DNA of 64,000 nucleotides, from NCBI GenBank assembly GCA_021646465.1, contig SOET01000014.1:24303-88302 (forward strand), in the 5' to 3' direction. The translations under genes and the position numbers were made by a program. This document shows, piece after piece, positions 8,268-18,037 of the stretch. Origin of the DNA: Candidatus Kuenenia hertensis (lineage in GTDB: Bacteria > Planctomycetota > Brocadiia > Brocadiales > Brocadiaceae). The notes below the pieces were generated by a model that searched no databases, was not told where the DNA came from, and was given only the letters and a program-made list of their open reading frames with translations. The first letter of the stretch is position 1, and each line of letters starts with the position of its first letter.

Positions 8268-9599
8268 TCAAAATGCCCCAGGCGTTGCACTTTTTTTGCG
8301 GCTCTTTTCAAGATCATCCTTATAATACTCCATTACTCCTTTCAGTGAACACAAATTACCGCACATCGTGCACGTATCATCGTCCATTGGCGGACGGTTG
8401 TTTCGGATTTCCTGCGCTCGTTCCTTCGTGATAGCGGTTTCGTATTGCGTAGTCCAGTCAAGATCCCTGCGGGCAATGCCCATTTTAAGATCTAAATTTT
8501 TCGCCTTGTCTTTAAGCTTTATCATATCGCCTACATGGGCAGCTATACGGGCAGCCATAACTCCCTCTCTGACATCATCAGGGTTGGGGAGCGCCAGATG
8601 TTCCGGCGGGGTTACATAACAGATGAAATCCGCACCATAACGTGAGGATAAGGCCGCGCCAATCGCAGAAGAAATATGATCATAACCAGGGGCAACATCG
8701 GTGGTAATCGGTCCTAACATGTAAAATGGTGCATTATTGCTTAATCGTTTTTGTATGATTACGTTTGCTTCAATTTCGTCAATGGGGATGTGTCCAGGCC
8801 CTTCAACGATAATCTGAACCCCTTTTCCCTGAGCATATTCTGCAATTTCAGAATTAATAATAAGTTCCTGTATTTGCGCGCGATCGGTACTGTCATGAAC
8901 GGCCCCGGCCCGCAACCCGTTTCCAAGGCTAAGAATAACATCGTGCTTTTTCATAATGGCAATAAGACGGTCGATTTGTTCATAAAGGGGATTTTCTTTT
9001 TTGTTGTGATTCATCCATGCAGTAAGAAAAGAACCGCCGCGGCTCACCAAACCGCCATATCGGTAACCTTGTTTCTTTAACCGTTCCAGGGTAATCAGAT
9101 TAATACCGCAGTGGATTGCCATGAAACCAATACCCTCTTCAGCCTGTTGTTCAATTACATCAAAGAGATGATCAGCGTCCATATTTACGACAGATCCCGT
9201 TTTTTGTGTTGTTTCAATTGCAGCCTGGTATAAAGGGACGGTACCGACGGTGAGGGATATTGAATCAAGAACGCGTTTTCGTATTGTGGTTAAATCTCCT
9301 CCTGTTGAGAGTTCCATCAAAGTATCAGCGCCATATTTTTCTGCTGTTTGCGCCTTTTTTACTTCCATATCAATATCAATAATATCGGGAGAGGTGCCGA
9401 TGCTAGCATTTACCTTCGTTTTTAATCCTTTGCCGATTCCAACAACGCGCGACTTCCGGTTTGGATTTCCATAGATAACAATATGTCCCTTGGCAATTCC
9501 GTCACGAATAAATTCCGGAGAAACGTCATCATAAGCGGCTGCTTCTTTCATAGCGTCAGTAATAATGCCATCGCGTGCCAGTTCTAATTGGGTTTTCAT
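8268..9599 (-). CDS. thiC: Phosphomethylpyrimidine synthase ThiC family
   Basis: Encodes 443 residues, the usual length for ThiC. Family signatures include RDGIITDAM at the N-terminus, MELSTGGDL, IEGPGHIPIDEIE and YGADFICYVTPPEHL. ThiC rearranges aminoimidazole ribotide to the thiamine pyrimidine with a radical SAM mechanism. The C-terminal cluster motif is CTMCGNLC (C410, C413, C417), so the spacing is CX2CX3C rather than the usual CX2CX4C. A BzaF-like role in anaerobic benzimidazole synthesis for cobamides is therefore worth considering. It lies in a minus-strand run with bio genes upstream and the radical SAM gene downstream. No TPP riboswitch was recognised in the 22 bp before it. Confidence 0.88.
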   Translation of the reverse strand: MKTQLELARDGIITDAMKEAAAYDDVSPEFIRDGIAKGHIVIYGNPNRKSRVVGIGKGLKTKVNASIGTSPDIIDIDMEVKKAQTAEKYGADTLMELSTGGDLTTIRKRVLDSISLTVGTVPLYQAAIETTQKTGSVVNMDADHLFDVIEQQAEEGIGFMAIHCGINLITLERLKKQGYRYGGLVSRGGSFLTAWMNHNKKENPLYEQIDRLIAIMKKHDVILSLGNGLRAGAVHDSTDRAQIQELIINSEIAEYAQGKGVQIIVEGPGHIPIDEIEANVIIQKRLSNNAPFYMLGPITTDVAPGYDHISSAIGAALSSRYGADFICYVTPPEHLALPNPDDVREGVMAARIAAHVGDMIKLKDKAKNLDLKMGIARRDLDWTTQYETAITKERAQEIRNNRPPMDDDTCTMCGNLCSLKGVMEYYKDDLEKSRKKSATPGAF

Positions 9600-9621
9600 T
9601 TATTTTTTACTCCATAGTAAA

Positions 9622-10596
9622 CTAATATTTTATTTCTTCAAAATTCATCAAATCCATCATGTCATCTCTTATTGCCATTGCAAATATGTTTTTCTTTGTG
9701 AGGTATGCGATTACATCGTCAGGTAAATAAAGGGATGCAAAAACGGGAATGATTTTTTTGTCCTTATATTCGGGAAAGTACTCATACATCTCCTTTAAAG
9801 TTGCGGCAAAATCATCTATATACTGTATTCTGGGAGTGGATTTTACCTCTACAAGAATAACTTTATCATCATATACAGCGATTACGTCAAACTCCCTTCG
9901 TTTACTCTTAATTTTTGGTTTTCTTTTAAACCTTCTTACCATGAAATCTTCTTCGCTGCCTTCTTCGCATCCGAAATACCGTTGGGCTACTTCCCTGACG
10001 TTTGGCGCTACAAAATCCTCCGCCAGCGTTCCCATTTTGTTGGTGATTTCTCCCCATTGCTTAAACGCCTTTGCCCTGTCTCTCCTCATCTCATCTTTGA
10101 ATTCCTTCATTTCGTTTTTGGAGCTATCTCTGTCCTGCTGCATTTCCTCTCTAAAACCCCGCATCTCATTTTTAAAGTTTTCCCTGTCCTGCTGCATCTC
10201 CTGCCTGAATTCCTTCGTTTCGCTCCTGGAAAATTCCCTGTCTCGTTGCATCTCGTTTTTAAAGTTTTCCCTGTCCTGCTGCATCGCTTCTCTGAATTCC
10301 CGCATCTCATTTTTAAAGTTTTCCCTGTCCTGTTGCATCTCCTGCCTGAATTCCTTCGTTTCGCTCCTGGAAAATTCCCTGTCTCGTTGCATCTCGTTTT
10401 TAAAGCTTTCCCTGTCCAGTTGCATCGCTTCTCTGAATTCCCGCATCTCATTTTTAAAGTTTTCCCTGTCCCGTTGCATTTCTTCCTTAAACGCACGGAT
10501 TTCCTTCTCCGTCTGCAATTGGGCATTGCCAACGTTCTTAATGAATTCTGCAAGTATTTGTTCCAGGTTATCAACCCTTTCCCCTACGGGCGGCAT
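9622..10596 (-). CDS. Coiled-coil protein with C-terminal PD-(D/E)XK nuclease-like domain (DUF3782-type)
   Basis: The start is ATG 10596 (MPPVGER), since GGAG lies 8 bp before it; an ATG 9 codons upstream has none. Residues about 20-190 form a long charged coiled coil made of near-identical units such as QQDRENFKNEM and REFSRSETKEFRQEM, matched by tandem DNA repeats at 10130-10480. The C-terminal 130 residues hold EFDVIAVYDDKVILVEVKST. Its D...ExK pattern is the core of the PD-(D/E)XK nuclease fold. Such proteins are common in cyanobacteria and anammox genomes; their role is unknown. It lies between bioD and thiC. The antisense open frames over the repeats are shadows. Confidence 0.75.
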   Translation of the reverse strand: MPPVGERVDNLEQILAEFIKNVGNAQLQTEKEIRAFKEEMQRDRENFKNEMREFREAMQLDRESFKNEMQRDREFSRSETKEFRQEMQQDRENFKNEMREFREAMQQDRENFKNEMQRDREFSRSETKEFRQEMQQDRENFKNEMRGFREEMQQDRDSSKNEMKEFKDEMRRDRAKAFKQWGEITNKMGTLAEDFVAPNVREVAQRYFGCEEGSEEDFMVRRFKRKPKIKSKRREFDVIAVYDDKVILVEVKSTPRIQYIDDFAATLKEMYEYFPEYKDKKIIPVFASLYLPDDVIAYLTKKNIFAMAIRDDMMDLMNFEEIKY

Positions 10597-10645
10597 GATA
10601 ATTTCTCCACAAAAAAGCTGCAAAGATGCGGTAAACGGTAATATT

Positions 10646-11353
10646 TCACATTATAATGTTTTTGTCTATATTATCACTAAAAATTTTTAATACGATTTCT
10701 TTGTTGTAATTTTCAATATCAAGCCGTTTATCAAACGGTATGACGCCCAGGATCGGAACATTTGTAAGTCGTTTAATTTCTTCCGCATTATAATTTTTCA
10801 GGCATTCATCGGTTCCCGAAGGATCGTTAAAGATTATTCCCTTAATGTTCACTCCGTGTTCACGCGCATATGCCACAGTGAGAAGGGTATGGTTTATTGT
10901 TCCAAGAGAAAGACGGCTTACAATGATAAGAGGGAGCTCAAATTCGTAGGCTAAATCGATAACAAAATAATATTCATTGATAGGGACAAGCAAACCGCCA
11001 ATACCTTCAATAATCATAAAATCATGCCGTTCGCACAGCGTATTAAAGGCATGTCTGATTTTTTCAAGGTCGTTAACTGTATTGTTTAATTGAGCCGCAA
11101 TTGTAGGGGCAAGGGGTTGTTCATAACGTATGGGGTTGATAAGTTCATAATCATCATCAGTTTCTGCCGCAGACTGAAGAAAGAGTGCGTCATCCGATAC
11201 CAACATATTATTATGGTATTTACATCCTGTAGCAATAGGTTTCATAACGCCTGAATTGTAACCATTGTTTTTCATAAGGGCGGCAAGTCCCCCCGCAACA
11301 ATGCTTTTGCCAACGCCTGTATCTGTTCCTGTGATAAAGTACCCGTTATCCAT
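10646..11353 (-). CDS. bioD: Dethiobiotin synthetase BioD
   Basis: Encodes 235 residues. It has the P-loop GTDTGVGKS near residue 8, the catalytic region GVMKPIATGC near residue 35, and IIEGIGGLLVPI near residue 116, all typical of BioD. It forms the ureido ring of dethiobiotin from 7,8-diaminopelargonic acid, CO2 and ATP. BioA, the step before it, is encoded 2.5 kb upstream on the same strand, and a betaine-type ABC transporter lies between them. A family A repeat sits just before its start. Confidence 0.92.
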   Translation of the reverse strand: MDNGYFITGTDTGVGKSIVAGGLAALMKNNGYNSGVMKPIATGCKYHNNMLVSDDALFLQSAAETDDDYELINPIRYEQPLAPTIAAQLNNTVNDLEKIRHAFNTLCERHDFMIIEGIGGLLVPINEYYFVIDLAYEFELPLIIVSRLSLGTINHTLLTVAYAREHGVNIKGIIFNDPSGTDECLKNYNAEEIKRLTNVPILGVIPFDKRLDIENYNKEIVLKIFSDNIDKNIIM

Positions 11354-11397
11354 ACTTGACTTGTGCTCCGTTCTTTAGTATAAAAAGGTAAAAGGAA

Positions 11398-11526
11398 GCA
11401 TTCCCGATTTTTTGTAGTTCAACATTGTATTATGCTTCGAGACAACCCTGACAGGGTTCCAAACCCTGTCAGGGTTAATACTCCGTCCACCAAAAATAAG
11501 CTGAATTTACAAAAAATCGGGAATGC
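11398..11526. repeat. Family A inverted-repeat element, short copy A2
   Basis: The left end GCATTCCCGATTTTTTGTA (11398) and the right end TTACAAAAAATCGGGAATGC (to 11526) are complementary. The centre is a different palindrome, AACCCTGACAGGGTT, repeated, quite unlike the centres of A1 and A3. The ends are therefore conserved while the interior varies. Confidence 0.75.
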
Positions 11527-11557
11527 TCCCAGGGTAAAAAATGTTGTAATAATTAAA

Positions 11558-13066
11558 TTACTGTTTTTCCGCCTCGATTCTTAATCCTTTCGATACAAAA
11601 TAACGTTCTGCCAAATCAAAAAAACCCTGAACCATGATTGCCATTACCGCAGCAGGAATGGCGCCTTGCAGAATAAGGCCCATATCGTCCAGTCGTATTC
11701 CGGTAAGAATCGGCTGCCCGTAGCCACCAGAACCTATTAATGCCCCCAGCGTCGCGAATCCTACATTAATTACTGCTGAAGTTTTTATTCCTGCAAGGAT
11801 CGAACGGGAAGCGAGTGGAAGTTCTACTAATCTCAACCGTGCAAAAGGTGATAATCCTAATGCTTGTGCCGTTTCGATCATATCTGACGGAATACTGCGT
11901 ATTCCGGTATAAGTGTTTCGTACTATCGGCAGTAAACTATAAAGAAACAACGCCATAATGGCTGGCGGTCCTCCTATACCGAGCAGGGGGATCATAAAAA
12001 CAAGTAATGCCAATGAGGGTATCGTTTGAATGATACCGACAACGCCCAGAATGCCCTGGCCTATTCTTTGTGCCTTGGCGGCTGCTATTCCAAGGGGGAT
12101 TGACAGAATAATTGCACCTGACAACGAGATAATAACGAGGAATAAATGTTCACAAGTCCTTTGAAAAATACGCTTGGTGATTGATTCAATATATACATCT
12201 GAGTGTACGCCAAACTCTTTTGCCAGAAAGCTTGCTGCTACCTGTTTTTCAGGGACTTTATTGATTTTTGCCTGAACGTTCATTTGAATCATTTTTGATT
12301 CAGGGATTTTTCCTTCCAGTTGTGACATAATCTTTACGGCCTCCGGCCAACGGTCAGCAATATCTTCACGGTATAACAAGACCGCATTATAATCAGGAAA
12401 TGCGTGAAGATCGTCTTTCAGTGTAACCAATTCATAATATTCTATTTCCGCATCGGTAGAGTATAGGTCCATTACGTGTATGGACTCTTCATCAATACCC
12501 CGATATGCCAGATCATGATCAAGCCCCCGCACATCTTTCTGCGGTAATTGATAATGCATTTGAAGATTTGGCCATCCATCCTGGCGGTACATGAATTCAT
12601 TAGTGAAACCAAATTTAAGTTCCGGAAATTTTTTTAAATCAGATATTTTTGTAATGCCAAGCCTTTGGGCTGTTTTTCGCTTCATACCTATTGCATACGT
12701 ATTATTGAATCCAAAGGGCCGTTTCATTCGGATGCCCAGTTGGGATAGCGCCTTTTTAATATCATTTTCTTCTTCTAAACCTTTTCCTGCAAGGATTTCA
12801 TGGGTAATAGTACCGGTATATTCGGGATATACATCAATATCCCCATTTAATAATGCACTCCATAATACCCTTGTTCCTCCAAGCTGTTTGCGGTGTATGG
12901 CCGGGACGCCTTCCTGTCTCAATCTCAGTGTAGTAATTTCACCAACAAGCACATTTTCCGTAAACTTTTTTGAACCGACGCGCACGGGTAATTCAGAAGA
13001 ATCAGCCGGAATACACCACAGGAATGGATAGATACATAAAAAAAACAAGAAAGCATTCTTATTCAT
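11558..13066 (-). CDS. Glycine betaine/choline-type ABC transporter, fused substrate-binding and permease protein
   Basis: Encodes 502 residues. It has a signal peptide or membrane anchor (1-24), then an OpuAC-like substrate-binding domain (about 25-285) with VGSKKFTENVLVGE and YPEYTGTITHEIL. A BPD-type permease domain follows (about 300-495) with helices and the EAA-type loop around ETAQALGLSPF. Fusion of the binding protein to the permease is known in OpuB/OpuC-like systems. The order is unusual because the binding domain comes first. The start overlaps the end of the ATPase gene by 8 bp, so the two are translationally coupled. Expected substrates are quaternary amines used as osmolytes. 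Confidence 0.87.
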   Translation of the reverse strand: MNKNAFLFFLCIYPFLWCIPADSSELPVRVGSKKFTENVLVGEITTLRLRQEGVPAIHRKQLGGTRVLWSALLNGDIDVYPEYTGTITHEILAGKGLEEENDIKKALSQLGIRMKRPFGFNNTYAIGMKRKTAQRLGITKISDLKKFPELKFGFTNEFMYRQDGWPNLQMHYQLPQKDVRGLDHDLAYRGIDEESIHVMDLYSTDAEIEYYELVTLKDDLHAFPDYNAVLLYREDIADRWPEAVKIMSQLEGKIPESKMIQMNVQAKINKVPEKQVAASFLAKEFGVHSDVYIESITKRIFQRTCEHLFLVIISLSGAIILSIPLGIAAAKAQRIGQGILGVVGIIQTIPSLALLVFMIPLLGIGGPPAIMALFLYSLLPIVRNTYTGIRSIPSDMIETAQALGLSPFARLRLVELPLASRSILAGIKTSAVINVGFATLGALIGSGGYGQPILTGIRLDDMGLILQGAIPAAVMAIMVQGFFDLAERYFVSKGLRIEAEKQ

Positions 13067-13844
13067 ACTCTTCCTGTAATACTTCCTGTAAACTGTTTTG
13101 TGAGTTGATAAAATTTGTTACAAAAGGTCCGGCTGGAGAATGTATCAATTCTTTTATCGTTCCTTTTTGTACGATATTCCCGCCACGCATAAGCACTATT
13201 TGATCCCCAAGGAATCCTGCTTCTCCTATGTCGTGTGTTACCAATACCACGCTTTTGCGCAGTTTATAAAAAATTTCTCTTAAAATATTCTGGAGGCCGG
13301 AACGGATGATCGGGTCGAGTGCGCCTAATGGTTCATCGAGCAGTAATACATTCGGATCAAGCATTAGCGCCCGCATTAAGGCTACGCGCTGCTGTTGACC
13401 ACCGGAAAGCTGGACAGGATAACGTTCCAATCCGTCATTTGGGAATTGTGATAAATCTACCAGTTCCTGTAATCGGAGATTAATACGTGATTTTTCCCAC
13501 CCTAAATAATGCGCCATGAGCGTAATATTTTCTCTCGCAGTCAAATGAGGAAATAATCCTCCGTTTTGAATAACGTATCCCATGTGTTGACGTAACTGTA
13601 ATATATTGGCCCGGGTAATTTCATTGCCTTCAAACAGTACTGTTCCTTCATCAGGCTGCAGGAGTCCGATCATAAGCCGTAAGGTAGTTGACTTTCCGCA
13701 TCCGCTCGGTCCGATAAGAACAGTCGTAAGTCCTTTTGGAATGGATAAATTAACAGAACGGACTGCATGTGTTTCTCCGTATGCCTTGGATACCCCTGAC
13801 AACTTAAATATGTGATCTGGTACATGATAATCTTGCTGACTCAA
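13059..13844 (-). CDS. Glycine betaine/choline ABC transporter ATP-binding protein (OpuBA/ProV-like)
   Basis: Encodes 261 residues with Walker A GPSGCGKST (about residue 43), Q-loop, the ABC signature LSGGQQQRVAL (about 148), Walker B VLLLDEPLGALD (about 168) and the switch His in LVTHDIGEA. It belongs to the OpuBA/ProV group and lacks the C-terminal CBS domains of long ProV proteins. It starts 11 bp after bioA and overlaps the permease gene, forming one transcription unit with them. Confidence 0.9.
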   Translation of the reverse strand: MSQQDYHVPDHIFKLSGVSKAYGETHAVRSVNLSIPKGLTTVLIGPSGCGKSTTLRLMIGLLQPDEGTVLFEGNEITRANILQLRQHMGYVIQNGGLFPHLTARENITLMAHYLGWEKSRINLRLQELVDLSQFPNDGLERYPVQLSGGQQQRVALMRALMLDPNVLLLDEPLGALDPIIRSGLQNILREIFYKLRKSVVLVTHDIGEAGFLGDQIVLMRGGNIVQKGTIKELIHSPAGPFVTNFINSQNSLQEVLQEEYE

Positions 13845-13855
13845 TTTTATCCCTT

Positions 13856-15223
13856 TTATTCTTTCTTCTGTGTAATAAGCTGTATTGACTGATATATAAT
13901 GTTCAGCATTCTGTCAATCTCGTTGTTGTTAATAACAAGCGGTGGCATGATGACTATAATATGACCCAGTGGGCGTAATAATAATCCATGTTTTTTTGCC
14001 TCAAGGCAGATTTGTATTCCTACGCGCTCAACCCAGGGATAAGGCTCTTTTGTGTCTTTATCTTTTACCAATTCAATTGCAGCAATTAAACTACACTGTC
14101 GTATCTCGCCAACATGTTTTAAGGTTTTGAAAGGTTGCAACCTTTCTTTTAAGTATTGTATTTTTGGTAGTAAATTTTCAAGAATGTTTTCTTTTTCGAA
14201 GAGGTGTATACTTGCCAGGGATGCCGCACACCCCAGGGGATGCCCTGTATAAGTATGGCCGTGAAAGAAGGTTTTCAAGCTGGAATATTCACCTAAAAAG
14301 ACGTCATATATGCCCTGCGTTGTGAGTGTAACCGCCAGAGGCATATATCCTCCGTTAATTCCTTTTGACAGAGTCATAAGATCGGGAACCACGTTTTCAT
14401 GTTCGCAGGCAAACATTTTCCCTGTTCGTCCAAATCCCGTCATTATTTCATCAAGGATGAGAAGTATGTTGTATTTTTTGCAAAGTCTGCTAACTCCTGC
14501 CAGGTAGCCCTTGGGATGCATTAACATACCGCCAACACCTTGCACAAGGGGTTCCATAATCAGTGCGGCAACATTGTCTGCGTGTTCCTGTAAAATCTTT
14601 TCCAGTTTATCGAGGCATTCCATACTGCAATCTTCAGGAATTTTATTCAGCGGACAGCGATAACAGTAAGGAGATGGTGCAAAATGTGTTGTAAAGTAAA
14701 GGGGACTGAATACCTTATGAAACAATTCGATTCCACCCACCGCCATAGTACCGATAGTGTCTCCATGATATCCATACTGTAACGCAATAAATTGTGTTTT
14801 ATTTCTTTGTCCTTTATGCTGCCAATATTGAAATGCCATTTTCAGGGCAACTTCATTTGCGGTGGAGCCATTGTCTGAATAAAATACTTTGCTTAGACCG
14901 TTTGGAGCAATTTCGATAAGCTTTTTACCAAGTTCTGAGGCAGGAACATTGGTAGGCCCCAAAAAGGTGCTGTGTGCTATTTTATCAATTTGGGCCTTTA
15001 TAGCGTCATCGATTTCTTTCTTACGGTGGCCATGAATATTGCACCACATGGAGGAAACACCATCGATGTATTCATTGCCATCAATATCTTTCAGGTAGAT
15101 GCCCTTTCCTTCCGTAATAACAAGAGGGGGTTCCTTTATATAGTCCTGCATCTGGGTAAAGGGGTGCCAGAGGTAAGTCTTATCCCACGTCTGTAATTGC
15201 TCCTTAAAAGCCTTGTCGAACAT
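13856..15223 (-). CDS. bioA: Adenosylmethionine-8-amino-7-oxononanoate aminotransferase BioA
   Basis: Encodes 455 residues, a class III PLP aminotransferase. Visible signatures are HPFTQM near residue 21, [12 protein letters not shown] near 55, YGYHGDT near 150, the PLP region [14 protein letters not shown] near 255 and the lysine loop [14 protein letters not shown] near 285. It makes 7,8-diaminopelargonate with SAM as amino donor. It heads the minus-strand run that goes on to the betaine transporter and bioD. The 197 bp before it probably hold divergent promoters shared with the HDOD-GGDEF gene. Confidence 0.93.
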   Translation of the reverse strand: MFDKAFKEQLQTWDKTYLWHPFTQMQDYIKEPPLVITEGKGIYLKDIDGNEYIDGVSSMWCNIHGHRKKEIDDAIKAQIDKIAHSTFLGPTNVPASELGKKLIEIAPNGLSKVFYSDNGSTANEVALKMAFQYWQHKGQRNKTQFIALQYGYHGDTIGTMAVGGIELFHKVFSPLYFTTHFAPSPYCYRCPLNKIPEDCSMECLDKLEKILQEHADNVAALIMEPLVQGVGGMLMHPKGYLAGVSRLCKKYNILLILDEIMTGFGRTGKMFACEHENVVPDLMTLSKGINGGYMPLAVTLTTQGIYDVFLGEYSSLKTFFHGHTYTGHPLGCAASLASIHLFEKENILENLLPKIQYLKERLQPFKTLKHVGEIRQCSLIAAIELVKDKDTKEPYPWVERVGIQICLEAKKHGLLLRPLGHIIVIMPPLVINNNEIDRMLNIIYQSIQLITQKKE

Positions 15224-15420
15224 TATTCTTAGTATTTCCTTTCCGGTAGAGTATTAAATAGAAGGTAATTTTAATTTGCTATTTTGTACAAAATTGGTTA
15301 ATCTTTTCAAGATAAAACAAATATCTGTTACAGAGGCAATATTGTTTAATTATTTTACTATAATTGGTTGTGACATTAAATGGAATATACTTCTTTTATT
15401 AAAAACCAAAAAGGCATAAG

Positions 15421-16992
15421 TTGAAAATATTCCATGCCCAGTGCTCGTTTATTGAGATGAAAAAAGAAGATATTATAAATAATATACTAAAATCTCCTGC
15501 GCTTCCAACGCTACCCGCCGTAGCATCAGATCTTATATCTATCACATCAAAAGAGGAAACGACTATAAAAGAGATTGCAGACTTGTTATCAAAAGACGTT
15601 TCACTTTCTGCAAAAGTATTAAAAATTGCCAATTCTGCTTACTATGGTTTTACATATAAAATAAGTACCATACAACAGGCAATATCATGTATTGGAATCA
15701 ATGCCATCAGGAGCCTGGTTCTTTCGTTTTCATTTCTCGCTATCAAAGGGGGCAATAAATCGGAATTTTTTAATTACGAAGATTTTCTCACGAAGTCTCT
15801 GGCTAATGCTGTTGTAGCGAGGTTGATTAAGGAGAAGATAGACAACTATGATCTTGAAGAGGTTTTTATTGCCGGACTTTTAAAAGATATTGGCAAACTG
15901 ATTATATCAAGTACACATCCAAAATTATATGATCAGATAGCAAAAGCGGCGCAAAATTCAGAAAAAAAAATTACCGGACTTGAACATGAAATCGTTGGAA
16001 TTGATCACGCACAAATAGGGTATGAGGTTGCGAAAAGCTGGGGTTTTCCTGCGGTATTATCAATTCCGATTCAATATCATCACTTTCCGGAAAAGAATAA
16101 AGATGATGATAAAAAGGTACAACTTTACACCAATGTTGTTTATTTTGCGGGGCTGGTGTCCAATATTTTATATTCGAACAACCCGAATAAATATTATGAC
16201 AAGTTTGTTAAGGAAATCAAGGTTACTTTGAGTTTCAGCAAAGCAGTAATTGACGATATATTAGATAAGGTTGACCTGGAGGTCGTTCAAAACGCAAATT
16301 ATTTTGGATTTTCTATTAAGAAGCCAAAATCCATTGAGGAGATATTAATTGAAGCAAATACAATTCTCAGTGGAATAAATTTGACGTATGACCAAATGAA
16401 TAAAGAGCTTGTTAATGCGAAAATACAAATGCAGAAAGTGGCGAAAGAACTTGAACTAAAAAACAAGTGGCTTGAAAGCCTTGCCAATATAGATGGCTTA
16501 ACAGAGGTATATAATCACCGGTATTTACAAATATTTCTTGAGAGGGAGTTTAACAGGGCAAAGCGAAAAAAAAGCACGTTTTGTTTAATTATGCTGGATG
16601 TGGATAATTTTAAAAAATTTAACGATACCTATGGTCATCAGGCGGGGGATTTCATTTTAAAGGAATTGTGCGTATTATTGCAAAAGGGGATCAGGACATA
16701 CGACATAATTGCCCGTTACGGCGGAGAAGAATTCGCGATAGTTCTGCCGGAAACTGAGTTGGAATGTGCATGGACCGTGGCAGAAAGACTGCGTAATAAA
16801 GTTGCAGATCATATCTTTACTGATAATAAAGAAAAATATAAAGTAACAATAAGTATAGGCATAGCGGAAGTGAATCCATCCATAGATAACATAAGCAAAA
16901 ACAATCTCATTGATCGTGCGGATGCAGCATTGTTAGAATCGAAGAAAAATGGCAAAAACAGAATTACCGTATATTCGAATAGGAAAAAATGA
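15421..16992 (+). CDS. HDOD-GGDEF signalling protein (probable diguanylate cyclase)
   Basis: Encodes 523 residues from TTG 15421; an ATG at 15457 (MKKEDIINN) is an equally possible start, and neither has a strong ribosome-binding site. Residues about 25-230 are an HDOD domain with PALPTLPAVASDLISI and FIAGLLKDIGK. A helical segment (about 310-355) follows, then a GGDEF domain (about 360-520) with the active-site loop RYGGEEFAIV. GGEEF is a competent signature, so synthesis of c-di-GMP is expected. It is transcribed divergently from bioA. Confidence 0.88.
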   Translation: MKIFHAQCSFIEMKKEDIINNILKSPALPTLPAVASDLISITSKEETTIKEIADLLSKDVSLSAKVLKIANSAYYGFTYKISTIQQAISCIGINAIRSLVLSFSFLAIKGGNKSEFFNYEDFLTKSLANAVVARLIKEKIDNYDLEEVFIAGLLKDIGKLIISSTHPKLYDQIAKAAQNSEKKITGLEHEIVGIDHAQIGYEVAKSWGFPAVLSIPIQYHHFPEKNKDDDKKVQLYTNVVYFAGLVSNILYSNNPNKYYDKFVKEIKVTLSFSKAVIDDILDKVDLEVVQNANYFGFSIKKPKSIEEILIEANTILSGINLTYDQMNKELVNAKIQMQKVAKELELKNKWLESLANIDGLTEVYNHRYLQIFLEREFNRAKRKKSTFCLIMLDVDNFKKFNDTYGHQAGDFILKELCVLLQKGIRTYDIIARYGGEEFAIVLPETELECAWTVAERLRNKVADHIFTDNKEKYKVTISIGIAEVNPSIDNISKNNLIDRADAALLESKKNGKNRITVYSNRKK

Positions 16993-17015
16993 TACGGAAT
17001 GATAAGAGTTGTTGT

Positions 17016-17825
17016 TTACGCATCAATGCAGACCTTCTGACCTTGCTTTACCTTAAAATATTTCTGGGCGTTTCCCTGATTCAGGGAAATTTCTAAAAAT
17101 CCTGCACTCCCGATAAGCGCGAGGGGCATGCCGGCTTTTACCTCAGCATACGTTTTGTTCAATCCTCTTATTTTCATAGTTCCAATAGTTATTATCAAAT
17201 CTTTTGCGGTTGTTCGCAAATCAGCAAGGTGTTTTTCTGTAATATTAGTGATGATATTGCCGAAATGGTCAATAGAGATAATGGTACCGTTAATTCTTCT
17301 TCGTTCTTTTGCAAACACGGGATTTGGTATGTCGATCTTGCAGATTTGATTGATATTTTCTCCTAATTGGGCAGGTAAAATACCAAGTGACAGATGTGCT
17401 GCCACCGGAGCGAAGATGTCGCGTCCGTGAAAGGTATTGCTTTGTTTTGGCAGGAAAAATTTGGTATTTGTCACACGGATAATGTTTTTCGCTTCTTCTT
17501 CCTGAAGGATAAAACTTAACAAACCATTATCAGGAATGAGGAACAGGTAATCGTTACATTCAACACATATTACGTTCCTTTCACTCCCCACCCCGGGGTC
17601 TATAACGGCAACATGGATAGTCCCTTTCGGGAAGTAAGAGTAAGAGGTATACAGGAGATAGGCGCCACGAAAAACATCTTGCGGGGGGATCGCATGGCAT
17701 AGGTCAATAACGCTGGCATGCGGATTAATCCCTGCAATCACTCCCTTCATAATACCTGTATAGGCGTCTTGAACTCCGAAGTCTGTCAGAAGAGTAATGA
17801 TTCGTGAGTGTTGTTGTGGCATCAA
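17016..17825 (-). CDS. SAM hydroxide adenosyltransferase family protein (DUF62)
   Basis: Encodes 269 residues. It has the family's LLTDFGVQDAYTGIMKGVI at the N-terminus, VIDPGVGSERN near residue 75, PDNGLLS near 98 and FHGRDIFAPVAAHL near 135. Characterised relatives hydrolyse S-adenosylmethionine to adenosine and methionine using a water-derived hydroxide. The gene is convergent with the HDOD-GGDEF gene and follows a small Cys-rich gene by 32 bp, probably in one operon. Confidence 0.88.
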   Translation of the reverse strand: MMPQQHSRIITLLTDFGVQDAYTGIMKGVIAGINPHASVIDLCHAIPPQDVFRGAYLLYTSYSYFPKGTIHVAVIDPGVGSERNVICVECNDYLFLIPDNGLLSFILQEEEAKNIIRVTNTKFFLPKQSNTFHGRDIFAPVAAHLSLGILPAQLGENINQICKIDIPNPVFAKERRRINGTIISIDHFGNIITNITEKHLADLRTTAKDLIITIGTMKIRGLNKTYAEVKAGMPLALIGSAGFLEISLNQGNAQKYFKVKQGQKVCIDA

Positions 17826-17857
17826 TTGTCACTTCCAGAGTTTTCCCGGATAAACAG

Positions 17858-18037
17858 CTATTGTTCTTTTTTTTCAGAATCGGCAGGGATCTCTTCCCGG
17901 AAAAAGAAAGGGCAATACGTCCAGCAATTTATATCAACAATGCGGTATTGTCCACAACATTCAGGGCAGAGCCAGTCTCCCAGTTCAATACAGAGACGTT
18001 CGCCAATATGATGGTTGCACTTGTTACAACGTACCAT
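17858..18037 (-). CDS. Small Cys-rich zinc-ribbon-like protein (59 aa)
   Basis: Translation of the minus strand gives 59 residues with CNKC at 4-7, C16, CPECC at 25-29, C40 and C44 followed by PFFFREE. The pattern CxxCC...C...C near the end is shared by small proteins of unknown function in deep-branching anaerobic bacteria. It probably binds zinc. It sits 32 bp upstream of the DUF62 gene on the same strand. No strong ribosome-binding site precedes the ATG, which lowers confidence slightly. Confidence 0.65.
   Translation of the reverse strand: MVRCNKCNHHIGERLCIELGDWLCPECCGQYRIVDINCWTYCPFFFREEIPADSEKKEQ

Noticed and set aside
9749..10690. Plus-strand open frame of 313 codons opposite the coiled-coil protein
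   Set aside because: It is a shadow of the repeated coding sequence on the minus strand; its Ser/Leu-rich text simply mirrors the heptads.
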